Shown: positions 1 to 8,919 of the stretch, piece after piece
Layout of the letters: each line of letters opens with the position of its first letter
Numbering within the stretch: position 1 is the stretch's first letter
Assembly: GCA_020633495.1 (NCBI GenBank)
Contig: JACKDR010000027.1
Coordinates: 1 to 64,000, forward strand
Reading direction: 5' to 3'
DNA length: 64,000 nucleotides
Source of the DNA: Kofleriaceae bacterium
GTDB taxonomy: Bacteria; Myxococcota_A; Polyangia; Haliangiales; Haliangiaceae
Program-made: the position numbers and the translations under genes
The notes under the pieces: generated by a model
What the model saw: only the letters and a program-made list of their open reading frames with translations
Told to the model about the DNA's origin: nothing
Database searches by the model: none

Positions 1-27
1 GGCCAGCCACGTGATGGTAATCCGCAT
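1..27 (-). CDS. 5' end of an unidentified gene running off the left edge
   Basis: An ATG (positions 27-25) reads leftward as MRITITWLA before the window ends. Just upstream, positions 33-40 read GGGGGAGG on the minus strand, a strong purine-rich ribosome binding site at normal spacing. Nine codons are too few to identify the product. The call rests only on the good RBS-ATG pair and on the same-strand gene cluster to its right. Confidence 0.45.
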
Positions 28-178
28 CGTCCCTCCCCCTTTGGATGGTTCACCAACGATGCCATGGTGGGGCCCGGCCCTCGTGAGGTTGCACGAACGT
101 CACCAGGCCCGGACCGGGTCCCGGGGCCGCGCGGTACGTGAGGAGCGGCGAGCCCGGCGGTCCGCGTCCGCCGTGACC

Positions 179-697
179 TCAGCGCGCGCGCGCGTCGCCG
201 CCGCGCCCGGTCGGGTCCAGGTCACCGAGCTCGGCGTGGAGATCCTCGAGCGCGCGCACCGGGGACGCCACGTAGTCGTCGCCCACCGCGACCTCGTACA
301 GGCGCCACGAGAAGCCCGGCAGGTCGGGGAGCTTGTTGCGCAGGTCGTCGAGCCACTCGCCGTCGAGCAGCTGGCACACGTTGTAGATGATCTCCCACTG
401 CTGGGCGCGCACGATGTCGGTGAGGTCCTCGGGATCGACGCCCTTGTCGAGCACGCGCTGCAGGGTGGCGGCCAGCCCGGTGGGGACCTCGCCGCGCTTG
501 CGCGCGCTCCGCATCCAGGACTCGATCCAGGCGGGCTCGCGGTCGACGTGGTGGTCCTCGTCGATGACGAGCGACCACAGCATGTGGAGGAAGGCGCCGC
601 GCACGAGCGCGACGTGCGGGTCCGCGGTGCCGGCGTAGTACCCGGCCGTCGACTCGCTGTAGCCGAGGGCCTCGAAGGTCGCTTTCAGCGTGGTCAT
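179..697 (-). CDS. hypothetical protein, acidic, soluble
   Basis: A 172-residue protein of unknown function. It has no signal peptide or membrane segment. It is rich in Asp, Glu, Trp and Leu and looks mostly helical (for example WIESWMRSARKRG and WEIIYNVCQLLDGEWLDDLR), ending in an Arg/Gly tail. I recognise no family. The codon pattern is typical of the window and the ATG at 697 is the first in frame. It lies 84 bp downstream of the metallophosphoesterase gene on the same strand, so co-transcription is possible. No functional claim is made. Confidence 0.75.
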   Translation of the reverse strand: MTTLKATFEALGYSESTAGYYAGTADPHVALVRGAFLHMLWSLVIDEDHHVDREPAWIESWMRSARKRGEVPTGLAATLQRVLDKGVDPEDLTDIVRAQQWEIIYNVCQLLDGEWLDDLRNKLPDLPGFSWRLYEVAVGDDYVASPVRALEDLHAELGDLDPTGRGGDARAR

Positions 698-781
698 CGC
701 CGCATGCTACGAGATCCGGCGGGCGGCGCCGACCGCATCGCGACCGCGACGACACCTCGAGCCGTGGCCGCTCGCGCCGCC

Positions 782-1762
782 CTACGGCGTCGTGCCGCCG
801 TGGCAGGTGCCGGTGCCGCTGTCGGTGAACGTCGCGCCCGGCTCCGGGACGAACTGCCAGTCGTAGTCGGTCGCGCGCAGCGTCAGCTCGAGCACGCCGT
901 AGGTCTGGTTGTCCTGGACCTCGACGTGCGGATCGGACCGGGCGAAGTCGTAGAAGCCCACCCCGCCGGTTCCGACGACGAACTCGCGGACGCCGCGGAT
1001 GGGATCCGGGACGCCGTCGGGCGTCATCGGGGTCCAGCGCTGGTAGTCGTGATCGTGCCCGGCGAGCACCACGTCGACGCCGCCGGCGTAGAGCGCCTGC
1101 ATCATCGGGTACATCTGGCCGGCGTCGCCGTGCTGGCCGATGTTCCACAGCGGGTGGTGCCACATCGCCACCGTGCACACGTTCGGGTGCGCGGCGAGGT
1201 CGGCGCGGAGCCACTGCTCCTGGGGCGAGCCAGCGTTGCAGCCGCCGACCTCCGAGCAGTTCGAGTTGAGGACGACGACGTGCCAGGCGCCGAGGTCGGC
1301 GCTGTAGTAGCCCTTGGTCGGATCTCCTGCCGCCGCGCCGAAGTACGCGAAGTACGCGCTCGCGTCGGCGGTCACGTAGTCGTGGTTGCCAGCGGTCGGG
1401 AACAGGATGCGATCCTTGAACGTCCCCCACGTCGGATCGAAGCGAGTCATGAACTCCGCGGCGGTCCCGCTGCTGTAGGCGTTATCGCCCAGCGTGAAGA
1501 CGGTCCCGGGGATCCCACGGATCAGCGCGGCCGTGATCTCGGCGCCGGGGCCGCTGCCCGCGATGTCACCGGCGCCGACGAGCACGACCTCGGCGGGCGG
1601 GGCGGCGTCGGCCCCGGGGTCACCGGCGTCGGGCGCGGTCGCGCCGTCGCCCAGGGACGAGGCGTCCGGGTCCGTCGCGTGGTCCGAGCCGCACGCGGCC
1701 GCGGCGATCAGGAGGATCGCTCCGAAAGGGATAGCGCTGGGTGTCTTCACGTTCGACCTCAC
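782..1762 (-). CDS. secreted metallophosphoesterase lipoprotein (purple acid phosphatase-like)
   Basis: Probably a periplasmic or surface calcineurin-like phosphoesterase hydrolysing phosphate esters with a two-metal centre. The metal-ligand motifs occur in order: GAGDIAG, TLGDNAY, TAGNHDY, MWHHPLW and AGHDHDYQRW, typical of alkaline D-type or purple acid phosphatase relatives. The N-terminus is a short signal ending in AAAAC, then an Asp/Ala/Pro linker, so export as a lipoprotein is likely although the lipobox is weak. The reading frame is open back to 1912. I prefer the GTG at 1762 because it starts directly before the signal sequence (VRSNVKTPSAIPF). It is divergent from the kinase gene across 280 bp. 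Confidence 0.88.
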   Translation of the reverse strand: MRSNVKTPSAIPFGAILLIAAAACGSDHATDPDASSLGDGATAPDAGDPGADAAPPAEVVLVGAGDIAGSGPGAEITAALIRGIPGTVFTLGDNAYSSGTAAEFMTRFDPTWGTFKDRILFPTAGNHDYVTADASAYFAYFGAAAGDPTKGYYSADLGAWHVVVLNSNCSEVGGCNAGSPQEQWLRADLAAHPNVCTVAMWHHPLWNIGQHGDAGQMYPMMQALYAGGVDVVLAGHDHDYQRWTPMTPDGVPDPIRGVREFVVGTGGVGFYDFARSDPHVEVQDNQTYGVLELTLRATDYDWQFVPEPGATFTDSGTGTCHGGTTP

Positions 1763-2042
1763 GATGTCCGGCCAGTCACCTCGCCGCGTCGCCGCGCAGG
1801 CTGGCGCGTGGTCGTGCCCACCGGGGCAGCATGAACCATGCCGGTGCCGTGGTGGCGATCTTGGCGCCTGCCGGCGCCGCGGCCGTGACGATGTTGCGTT
1901 TGGCAACGTCACCGTGCGCGCTCGGCGAGGAGGCGAGGGCGTGCCCTCGATTGCCAGCCTCTGCGGCTTCGTATCGTGGTCTGCCGGCGGGGCTCACCCC
2001 TTGGAGGTTGCCTGGCGGGCTTCGTCGTCTATCGTGCCGGCG

Positions 2043-5000
2043 ATGGGCAGCGCGGGCACGCTCGGCGGCGCGGCGACGGTCAAGGGGGCCCCCGGCCACG
2101 GCAGACCAGGCCGCGCCCACGACCTGACCAACACCTCCACGGCGCAGGGCACCGACGGTCCTCACCCGCTGGGCACCGAGGCGCTGCGCCCCGGCGAGCC
2201 CATGTACCGCGACGCCGCGCGCTACGAGATCCTGGGCGAGCACGGGCGCGGCGGCCTGGGCCGGGTGCTGCGCGCTCGCGATCTGGAGCTCGGGCGCGAC
2301 GTCGCGGTCAAGGAGCTGCTCGAGCCCGGCGTCGGCTCCGAGCTCCGCTTCTTCCGCGAGGCGCTGATCACCGCGCGCCTCGAGCACCCCGGCATCGTGC
2401 CGGTCCACGAGGCCGGGCACTGGCCGGACGGCACGCCGTTCTACGCGATGAAGCTGGTGCAGGGGCGGTCGCTCAGGGCGCTGATCGACGAGCGCCCGAC
2501 CCTGGCGGAGCGGCTCGCGCTGCTGCCGAACGTGGTCGCGGTCGCCAACGCGGTGGCCTACGCGCACGACCGCCGCATCATCCACCGCGACCTCAAGCCG
2601 TCGAACGTCATCGTCGGCGACTTCGGCGAGACCGTCGTCATCGACTGGGGGCTCGCCAAGGATCTGACCGCCGCGGACGGGGGCGACGTCGTCGGCGACG
2701 CACCGGCGCGCGCCCCGCTCGTGGCCGACGGCCTGACCTCGGCGGGCGCGATCCTGGGGACGCCGGCGTACATGCCGCCGGAGCAGGCGCGCGGCGACGT
2801 GGTCGACGAGCGCGCCGACGTCTTCGCGCTCGGCGCCGTGCTGCTGCACGTCGTCACCGGGCGCGCGCCGACGCCGGGGCGCGCGCCGGCGGCCGGCCTC
2901 GGTGTGGCCGCGCCGCGCGACCTGGTGGCGATCGTCGCGCGCGCGATGAGCGCGGATGCGGCGGCGCGCTACCCGTCGGCGTCGGCGTTCGCCGACGACC
3001 TCGGGCGCTACCTGCGGCGCGAGGCGGTGTCGGCCCGGCGGTACTCGATCGCGGCGCGGGCGGCGCTGCGGGTAGCGCGGCACCGGGGCGTCGCGCTGGT
3101 CGCGCTGGCCGCGCTGGCGGCGCTGTCGATCACGCTCGGCGTCGCCGCGGTGCGGGTGTCGGCGCAGAAGGCGGTGGCGCTCGACGAGCGCCGCGCCGCC
3201 ACCGCGGCCCGGGACGACGCCGAGGCCGCGCGCGACGCACTGGTGCTGCGCAACGCCGAGCTGCTCCTGACCCGGGATCCGACCCGGGCGCGGCAGGCGC
3301 TCGCCGGCTACGACGGTCCGGATCGCGCGGCGGCGGCGTTCTACGACGCGCTCGCGCGGGCCGCGGGCAGCGCGGAGCGGGAGCTGACGCCGCATGCCGA
3401 TGCGATCTTCGGCGTGGCGACGGCGCCCGGCGACGCGATCATCTCAGCTGGAGACGACGGCGCCGTCAAGGTCACCCGCGAGGACGGCTCGATCGAGACG
3501 ATCGAGACGGTTCCGACGATCTCGTCGCCGATCGCGCTGTCGGCCGCGACGGGTTGCGTTGCGACCGTCGAGCCCGATCGCCGTCTGCGCCTGCGCTGTC
3601 CGCCTGACTTCACCCCGATCGCCGTGCCCGATGTCGATGCCGCCCGGATCGCGTTCTCTCCCGATGGTGGCACGCTGGTGACGCTGGCCGAAGGCAAGCT
3701 CGTTGTCTGGCGCGTCGAGCAGGATCCCGAGCTGCGGCTCGAACGGTCGGGCGCGGCAGCGATGTTGGCCGGGGACGAGGTCACCTTTGCCGGCCCCTCG
3801 ACGATCCTGCGCGTTCGCGATCATGACGTCACCGCAATGCCAACGCACGGCATGGAAGCGCCGTCGTCGGCGAAGTTGACGTTTGCGCGTCCGATCGATG
3901 CCGTGGCCGCCAGTTCACGACTCGCTGCTGTGGTCACCAATGACGATCAGATGCAGCTCCTGTCGCTCCCCGAGTTGCACCCGCTGCGTACGCTCCGACC
4001 GTGCGACGCCGACGTCGTCGAGGTCGTGGTCGCGGCCGAGTCGCCATCGTTCTCGGTGGCGTGCTCCGATGGCAAGGTGGTGACCGGCGACGTTTGGGGC
4101 AGGCAGAGCGTCTCGTTCGTGACGATACGTCGTCCAAGTCTGCTCGCGATCAGCGACGCGGGGACGCTCGTGAGCGTCACCGACGCCACCAACGTGCTCT
4201 ACGTCCACGACGTCGAGCGGAACCTGACCTGGACCCTGCGCGGCCACGAGACCGGGATCACCTACGCGCGGCTGCCGGATCGCCGCGACGATCGCGTGAT
4301 CACCGGCGATGCGGGCGGGACGATCCGGATCTGGCGGCTCCCCGATCCCCTCGGTCACGTTGCGTGCACCGTCCCCACCGTGCCGTTCCATGCTCGCTTG
4401 CTTCCCGACGAGGCGAGTGTGGTCGTCGATGGTGAGGACGGCGTGGTTCGTGTTTGCGGGGCGGGCGGCAACGTGGAGGCGCTGCCGGGGCGGGCCGAAC
4501 TCTATTACGGCCTTGTCCTGGACGAGCAAGGCACGATGGTTGCCGCGTCTGGCCTCGACGTCGTCTCGGTCTGGCGAGTCGACGACCATCGTCTCTTGCG
4601 TCAGTTCCGAGGACACCATGGGCAGACCGCTGCGAGGTTCCTGCGTGATGGTAGTCTGTTGTCGTGGGGCGAGGACGGGGATGTGTGGCGCTGGAGCGCG
4701 GCCGGTGACGAGGCCTCGATGCTCAGCCTGGCCGACTTCCCGATCGCCTCCTTTCGCTGGGTCGGCGCGTCAAACGAGATCATGTTCGCCGGCCGCCGCG
4801 GGCCGGTCATGGTGGCAGGCCTGGATGGCAGCGCATCCAGAGTCGTGCAGCCGTCCTCCGACGACTTGTTGACCGCGCTGGGAATATCGCGAGGCGCCAC
4901 CTGGGTGGTGACAGGGGACGAACACGGCACGGTCCGCGTCAATGGACCGGACGCGACAACGCCGTCGCGTCTGCACCTCGACGCACCAATTCATCGCGTC

Positions 5001-5357
5001 GCGGTCGCGCCCAGCGGTCAGTACTGGGCGGCGACCACCGAGCGTGGTCGGCTCGTACTGGCGACCACCGCTCCGACGTCAGGTGAGGGGACGCTCCTGG
5101 ACTTCTCGATCGGCGCGCGGGGAGTCGCGTTCTCGGCGGACGGGAACGTGCTGGCGGTGCCGCTCGCCTCGGGCACCGTCTGCTTCTTGCACATCGCGAC
5201 GATCGACTGGCAATGCTCGGCGAGCACCGGCGCCGAGTTGCTTTCCGGCAACTTCGACCGCGAAGACCGGCACTTCATCGCGGTCGACTCCGAAGGCCGC
5301 GTGATCGATCTCGGGATGACCAATCTGTTCGAGACCACCGGGCCAGACGACAACTGA
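2043..5357 (+). CDS. Ser/Thr protein kinase with C-terminal WD40-like propeller
   Basis: A membrane-anchored eukaryotic-type kinase of about 1104 residues. The kinase domain (about 60-325) has a Gly loop GRGGLGRV (near 68), catalytic Lys90 in VAVKEL, HRDLKPSN (His181, Asp183) and the Mg loop as DWG (near 201) instead of DFG, a variant common in myxobacterial kinases. A single membrane segment follows (about 350-372, LVALAALAALSITLGV). The remainder is repeated beta-propeller-like blades such as GHETGITYARL...GDAGGTIRIWRL. The start is uncertain: no RBS precedes 2043, but a TTGCCT-16-TATCGT promoter-like pair (2008-2035) would make ATG 2043 leaderless. It is followed after 13 bp by a short leader peptide gene. 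Confidence 0.93.
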   Translation: MGSAGTLGGAATVKGAPGHGRPGRAHDLTNTSTAQGTDGPHPLGTEALRPGEPMYRDAARYEILGEHGRGGLGRVLRARDLELGRDVAVKELLEPGVGSELRFFREALITARLEHPGIVPVHEAGHWPDGTPFYAMKLVQGRSLRALIDERPTLAERLALLPNVVAVANAVAYAHDRRIIHRDLKPSNVIVGDFGETVVIDWGLAKDLTAADGGDVVGDAPARAPLVADGLTSAGAILGTPAYMPPEQARGDVVDERADVFALGAVLLHVVTGRAPTPGRAPAAGLGVAAPRDLVAIVARAMSADAAARYPSASAFADDLGRYLRREAVSARRYSIAARAALRVARHRGVALVALAALAALSITLGVAAVRVSAQKAVALDERRAATAARDDAEAARDALVLRNAELLLTRDPTRARQALAGYDGPDRAAAAFYDALARAAGSAERELTPHADAIFGVATAPGDAIISAGDDGAVKVTREDGSIETIETVPTISSPIALSAATGCVATVEPDRRLRLRCPPDFTPIAVPDVDAARIAFSPDGGTLVTLAEGKLVVWRVEQDPELRLERSGAAAMLAGDEVTFAGPSTILRVRDHDVTAMPTHGMEAPSSAKLTFARPIDAVAASSRLAAVVTNDDQMQLLSLPELHPLRTLRPCDADVVEVVVAAESPSFSVACSDGKVVTGDVWGRQSVSFVTIRRPSLLAISDAGTLVSVTDATNVLYVHDVERNLTWTLRGHETGITYARLPDRRDDRVITGDAGGTIRIWRLPDPLGHVACTVPTVPFHARLLPDEASVVVDGEDGVVRVCGAGGNVEALPGRAELYYGLVLDEQGTMVAASGLDVVSVWRVDDHRLLRQFRGHHGQTAARFLRDGSLLSWGEDGDVWRWSAAGDEASMLSLADFPIASFRWVGASNEIMFAGRRGPVMVAGLDGSASRVVQPSSDDLLTALGISRGATWVVTGDEHGTVRVNGPDATTPSRLHLDAPIHRVAVAPSGQYWAATTERGRLVLATTAPTSGEGTLLDFSIGARGVAFSADGNVLAVPLASGTVCFLHIATIDWQCSASTGAELLSGNFDREDRHFIAVDSEGRVIDLGMTNLFETTGPDDN

Positions 5358-5370
5358 AGGTAGAACGACA

Positions 5371-5544
5371 ATGGACAAGAAGACCAAGGAATCGCGCAAG
5401 CTACAGCTCTCACGCCAGACGTTGCGCGCGCTCGATGAGCGACAGCTCGAGGCCGCCAGTGGTGGAGGTGACCCTCGGAACTCCGACGATACGTGCACCC
5501 CCAGGTCGAGGTTCTGGTGCACGCTCACCGGCGTGGGCGGCTGA
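5371..5544 (+). CDS. short double-glycine-leader peptide, RiPP precursor candidate
   Basis: A 57-residue peptide. Its leader (KLQLSRQTLRALDERQLEAA then SGG) matches the pattern Lys-x-x-Leu-x(2)-x-Thr-Leu-x-x-Leu-x(4)-Leu-x(3)-Gly-Gly seen in class I lanthipeptide-type and other GG-leader natural-product precursors. The 25-residue putative core after the GG holds two Cys seven residues apart (in TCTPRSRFWCTLTG), several Ser/Thr and ends GVGG. The RBS GAAGG (5356-5360) overlaps the kinase stop codon, with 10 nt to the ATG, so translation is probably coupled to the kinase. No lanthionine synthetase, YcaO or peptidase-transporter gene is adjacent. Family assignment comes from motif memory; product type is unknown. 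Confidence 0.72.
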   Translation: MDKKTKESRKLQLSRQTLRALDERQLEAASGGGDPRNSDDTCTPRSRFWCTLTGVGG

Positions 5545-5641
5545 GTCTCCAAGCACGCCCCGCCCAGGCCGCTCCACCAGCATAGACGCCAGGAGGTCCA
5601 GGGGCGCGGCGGTGGCGCGAAAGCAAGTACGCTGCCGCGTC

Positions 5642-6694
5642 ATGCCCCTCGACCTCCCCGTCCTCGACGCGCACGTGCACTTCTGGGATCCCCGGAGCAC
5701 GCCGCGCGCGGTGTCGACGGTGGGACGGCTCCTGCGGTGGCACCCGCGGTTGATGCGCGCCGTCGGCGCGCGGCTGTTCCCGCGGTCGGCGCGTCGCTTC
5801 GTCGGCTCGCCGGAGCTGGTCATGCGCGCGTACCTGCCCGCGGAGCAGGCCGCGGAGCAGGCCGGGGTCGACGTCCGCGGCGTCGTGCACATCCAGGCCG
5901 GCTGGGAGGGCAAGGGGCCGTTGGCCGCGGTCGACGAGACCCGCTGGATCGAGTCGCTCGGCGTCGATCGCATCGTCGGCATCGTCGGCCACGCCGCGGT
6001 CGACGGGGCCGCGCTGCCCGAGGTGCTCGCGGCGCACCGCGCGGCCAGCGCGCGCTTCGTCGGCGTGCGCGACATGACCGCGCACGATCCCGACCGCGGC
6101 GTGATGGACTTCTCGGCGCCGGGCCGCATGGAGCGCGCGGCGTTCCGGCGCGGCGTCGCCGCGGTCGGCGAGGCCGGCCTGACCTTCGACGCCTGGTGCT
6201 ACGGGCCGCAGCTGGGCGCGCTCGCCGACGCGCTGCGCGAGGCGCCGGCGACGCGGGTCGTGCTGTGTCACGTCGGCACGCCGATCGGCGTCGGCGGACC
6301 TTTCGGCAAGCACGGTCACACCGCCGCGGCGCGGGCGTCGATCCTGGCCCGCTGGAAGGACGATCTGGCGCGCGTCGCCGCGCTGCCCAACGTCCACGCC
6401 AAGCTCAGCGGGCTGGCGATGCCGGTGCTGGGCTTCGGCTTCCACGAGCGCGCGACGCCGCCCACCGCCGGCGAGCTGGCCGACCGGTTCGGCCCGCTGG
6501 TCGAGCACGCGCTGGCGGTGTTCGGGCCGTCACGCTGCTTCTTCGCGTCGAACTTCCCGATGGACAAGGTCTCGGCGTCGTGGCGCGCGGTGTTCGATGC
6601 CTACGCGTCGCTGGTCGCCGGCCTCGACGAGCCGACCCGGCGCGGCCTGTTCCACGATCACGCGGCGCGGTTCTACGGCCTGACGCCGGCCTGA
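5642..6694 (+). CDS. amidohydrolase family protein (fuconolactonase/ACMSD-like TIM barrel)
   Basis: A soluble 350-residue metal-dependent hydrolase of the amidohydrolase-2 type. It has the N-terminal metal motif LDAHVHFWDP (near residues 8-17), a strand with LCHVGTP, and the C-terminal FASNFPMD, where the Asp is the usual final metal ligand/general base. These features match L-fucono-1,5-lactonase-like and 2-pyrone-4,6-dicarboxylate hydrolase-like proteins; the substrate cannot be told. ATG 5642 is chosen because it lies eight residues before the first barrel strand. It faces the second amidohydrolase gene tail to tail across 13 bp. Confidence 0.9.
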   Translation: MPLDLPVLDAHVHFWDPRSTPRAVSTVGRLLRWHPRLMRAVGARLFPRSARRFVGSPELVMRAYLPAEQAAEQAGVDVRGVVHIQAGWEGKGPLAAVDETRWIESLGVDRIVGIVGHAAVDGAALPEVLAAHRAASARFVGVRDMTAHDPDRGVMDFSAPGRMERAAFRRGVAAVGEAGLTFDAWCYGPQLGALADALREAPATRVVLCHVGTPIGVGGPFGKHGHTAAARASILARWKDDLARVAALPNVHAKLSGLAMPVLGFGFHERATPPTAGELADRFGPLVEHALAVFGPSRCFFASNFPMDKVSASWRAVFDAYASLVAGLDEPTRRGLFHDHAARFYGLTPA

Positions 6695-6707
6695 TTGCCG
6701 CCCGCGC

Positions 6708-8369
6708 TCACGGCTGCGGCCCGCGCCGCCGCAGGTACAGCCGCGCGAAGTTGCCGCCGCGCACCGCCGCGATCTGGGCGTCGCTGTAGCCGGCGGCGAT
6801 CATCCCGTCCGTGATCACGCCCAGGTAGCTGCGGACCGCGCCCGAGTACTGCGGGCCGTCGCTGGCCCACAGCGTGCGCGACACCAGGTCGTGGGCCAGG
6901 ATCTCGTCGAGCACCGCGGGGTACTGCGGCTCGGTCGAGGTCGACGGGTTGCCGTCGGCGTCGATCCGCAGCGGCCGGCCCAGCGCCGACAGCTCGAGCC
7001 ACACGTTGGCGTGGGTCTCGGCCAGCTCGATCGCGTGGGCGACGGCGCGGGCGTCGCCCTGGCCGACGTGCGAGAGCACGAAGTCGACCTTCGGCAGGCC
7101 GTGGTCGCCGTCATAGGCGCTGATCACGGCCTCGAGGTGCTGGGGGTCGTAGAACGCGGGATCCGTCGAGGTGCCCGGGAACGGCGAGAAGCCGGTGTGG
7201 AGCAGCACCGGGACGCCGGTCTCGGCGGCGATCTGGTAGACGCCCTGGAACACGGGATCGTCGAAGGCGACGCCCTGGTGGGCGTGGGCCAGCTTGATGC
7301 CGATGAACAGGTCGGGGCGCTGAACCAGGTAGCTGCGCAGCGCCTCCAGCCGCTCGCCGGCGACGTCGTCCTGCCAGTCGTCGAAGTTGATGCTCGCCAT
7401 GCCGAACGCCCAGGGCAGGCCGTCGGCCGCGACGTTGCGCGGGTCGGTCAGCACGGCCTCGAGCTGCTCGTTGGTGAAGTAGCCGGTGGTGTGCTGGGTG
7501 TAGACCGCGAACAGGACGGCGTGGTCGACGCCGGCCAGCGACGTCTGCTCGCGGATGCCGACGTGCGCGGCGTACGGATCGCTCAGGATGCTGAACAGCG
7601 TGGGCGCGTACGCCTGCAGGAACGGCGGCAGGTTGCCGGTGATGAACGCCTTGCCGGTCGGGGCGATCGCGGCGTAGTCGCCGGGATGCAGGTGCATGTC
7701 GACGAGCGCGCCGTCGGGCAGCGTCGCGTCGAGCGCGCCCGCGGGCATCGTGGTCCGGGCCGGCGTCATCGGCGGCGGCTCGGGCGCGAGCACGTACGGC
7801 GCGACCACCGCGACGAGGTCGGCGACGTCGTCGTCGCCGTAGGCGATCACGGCGCCCGCGGGGTACGAGGCGCGGCCCAGGTAGTCCTCGGGCGGCGCGC
7901 CGAGGGCGGCCTCGATCGCGGCGCGCGAGTCGCCGGGCCGGGCCGGGCCGACGAGGTCGCCGCCGGTGGCGGCGGCGCCGATGACGACGGCATCGGCGGC
8001 GAGGGTCGCCTCGTCGGGCGAGGTCAGCACGGCCTCGAGCCCGAGCGCCGGCCAGCGGGCGTAGCCCAGGCGCACCAGCACCACCGGCTCCGCCGGCGGA
8101 TCGCCGAGCGCGGCGCGCAGCTCGGCCCAGGTCATCCCGAGGACGATCGGCCCGACGCGCTGGCCAGGGACGAGCGTGCGCTCCGGCGGCGCCGCGTCGG
8201 GGCTCGCGGCGTCGAGGCCGCGGGCGTCGAGGTGGGCAGCGTCGGGTGCGTCGGCGGTGCCGCCGCAGGCGCCCGCCGCGATCGTCGCGAGCACCGCGGC
8301 ACCGGCCATCGCCGCGCGCGCGGCGGCGGACGCGCGGGGCCGACGCGTCGCGAGGACAGGAGCGTCCAT
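6708..8369 (-). CDS. amidohydrolase lipoprotein with an N-terminal extension
   Basis: A 553-residue exported protein. The N-terminus is a signal ending in AAGAC and a DAAHLDARGLDAASPDAAPP-type linker. Residues about 50-185 form an extra domain of unknown role (GQRVGPIVLGMTWAELRAAL, like short repeat domains in bacterial lipoproteins). The rest is an amidohydrolase-2 barrel with DMHLHPG, VLLHTGFSPF, VLSHVGQGD and WASDGPQYSG at the positions of the metal-binding and catalytic strands. It is the last gene of a four-gene minus-strand run, starting 5 bp after the stop of the preceding lipoprotein gene. The substrate is unknown; the surface location is inferred from the lipobox. Confidence 0.86.
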   Translation of the reverse strand: MDAPVLATRRPRASAAARAAMAGAAVLATIAAGACGGTADAPDAAHLDARGLDAASPDAAPPERTLVPGQRVGPIVLGMTWAELRAALGDPPAEPVVLVRLGYARWPALGLEAVLTSPDEATLAADAVVIGAAATGGDLVGPARPGDSRAAIEAALGAPPEDYLGRASYPAGAVIAYGDDDVADLVAVVAPYVLAPEPPPMTPARTTMPAGALDATLPDGALVDMHLHPGDYAAIAPTGKAFITGNLPPFLQAYAPTLFSILSDPYAAHVGIREQTSLAGVDHAVLFAVYTQHTTGYFTNEQLEAVLTDPRNVAADGLPWAFGMASINFDDWQDDVAGERLEALRSYLVQRPDLFIGIKLAHAHQGVAFDDPVFQGVYQIAAETGVPVLLHTGFSPFPGTSTDPAFYDPQHLEAVISAYDGDHGLPKVDFVLSHVGQGDARAVAHAIELAETHANVWLELSALGRPLRIDADGNPSTSTEPQYPAVLDEILAHDLVSRTLWASDGPQYSGAVRSYLGVITDGMIAAGYSDAQIAAVRGGNFARLYLRRRGPQP

Positions 8370-8374
8370 GGCGG

Positions 8375-8857
8375 TCACGGATCGACGAGCGTCAGCGTGA
8401 CGGTCGAGGTGTGGCCGAGCTCGACCTCGAGCGCGTCGCTCCACACCGTCAGGTCCTCCGGCCCGGGCTGGGTCGGGCTCGCCGGCGGGACGTCGAGCAT
8501 CGCCAGCACGTAGAGGGTCTGCGGCGCCAGATCCTCGAGCGTCAGCGTCGCCGGAAACGTCGGGCTCGACGCCTGCGCGAACCCGATCGGGCCGCCCGAC
8601 GGCGGCACGCTGGTGAAGGCCGCGAGCAGCAGGGTGCCCTCGGCCGCGCCGTCGTACCCGATCGTGGCCTCGACCCGCGCCGCGGGGGCGCCGTCCGGCG
8701 GCGCCGCGTCGACGGCGACGGGGACCGCGTCGGGGGTGGCCACGGTGGCGTCGGGCACCTGCGGGGTGCCGCCGCCGTCGTCGTCACCTCCGCAGGCGGC
8801 GGCGGTGGCGAGGCCGAGCAGCGCGAGCGCGCGCATCGTCGCGTGGAACTTCCGCAT
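8375..8857 (-). CDS. small lipoprotein of unknown function
   Basis: A 160-residue exported protein. Its signal peptide ends in ATAAAC, followed by a Gly/Asp/Pro-rich linker (GGDDDGGGTP). The rest is a predicted beta-sandwich-like segment of about 100 residues (GTLLLAAFTSVPPSGGPIG, TLEDLAPQTLYVLAMLDVPP). The pattern resembles the lipoprotein encoded at 10816-11397, where 'gene product value, then description of a small positive change' strands also occur, but I cannot name a family. It sits between the MauG-type peroxidase and the amidohydrolase in one operon. Confidence 0.72.
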   Translation of the reverse strand: MRKFHATMRALALLGLATAAACGGDDDGGGTPQVPDATVATPDAVPVAVDAAPPDGAPAARVEATIGYDGAAEGTLLLAAFTSVPPSGGPIGFAQASSPTFPATLTLEDLAPQTLYVLAMLDVPPASPTQPGPEDLTVWSDALEVELGHTSTVTLTLVDP

Positions 8858-8919
8858 CGGGAGTCACTCCTTCCAGGGTCGAGCGCTGGCGCGCGGGCGG
8901 CGTGCCCGCGACGCCGTCG

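Noticed and set aside
11..1834. Long plus-strand open frame over the first genes
   Set aside because: Arg/Ala/Gly-rich shadow of the minus-strand genes at 179-697 and 782-1762; no RBS and no family resemblance.
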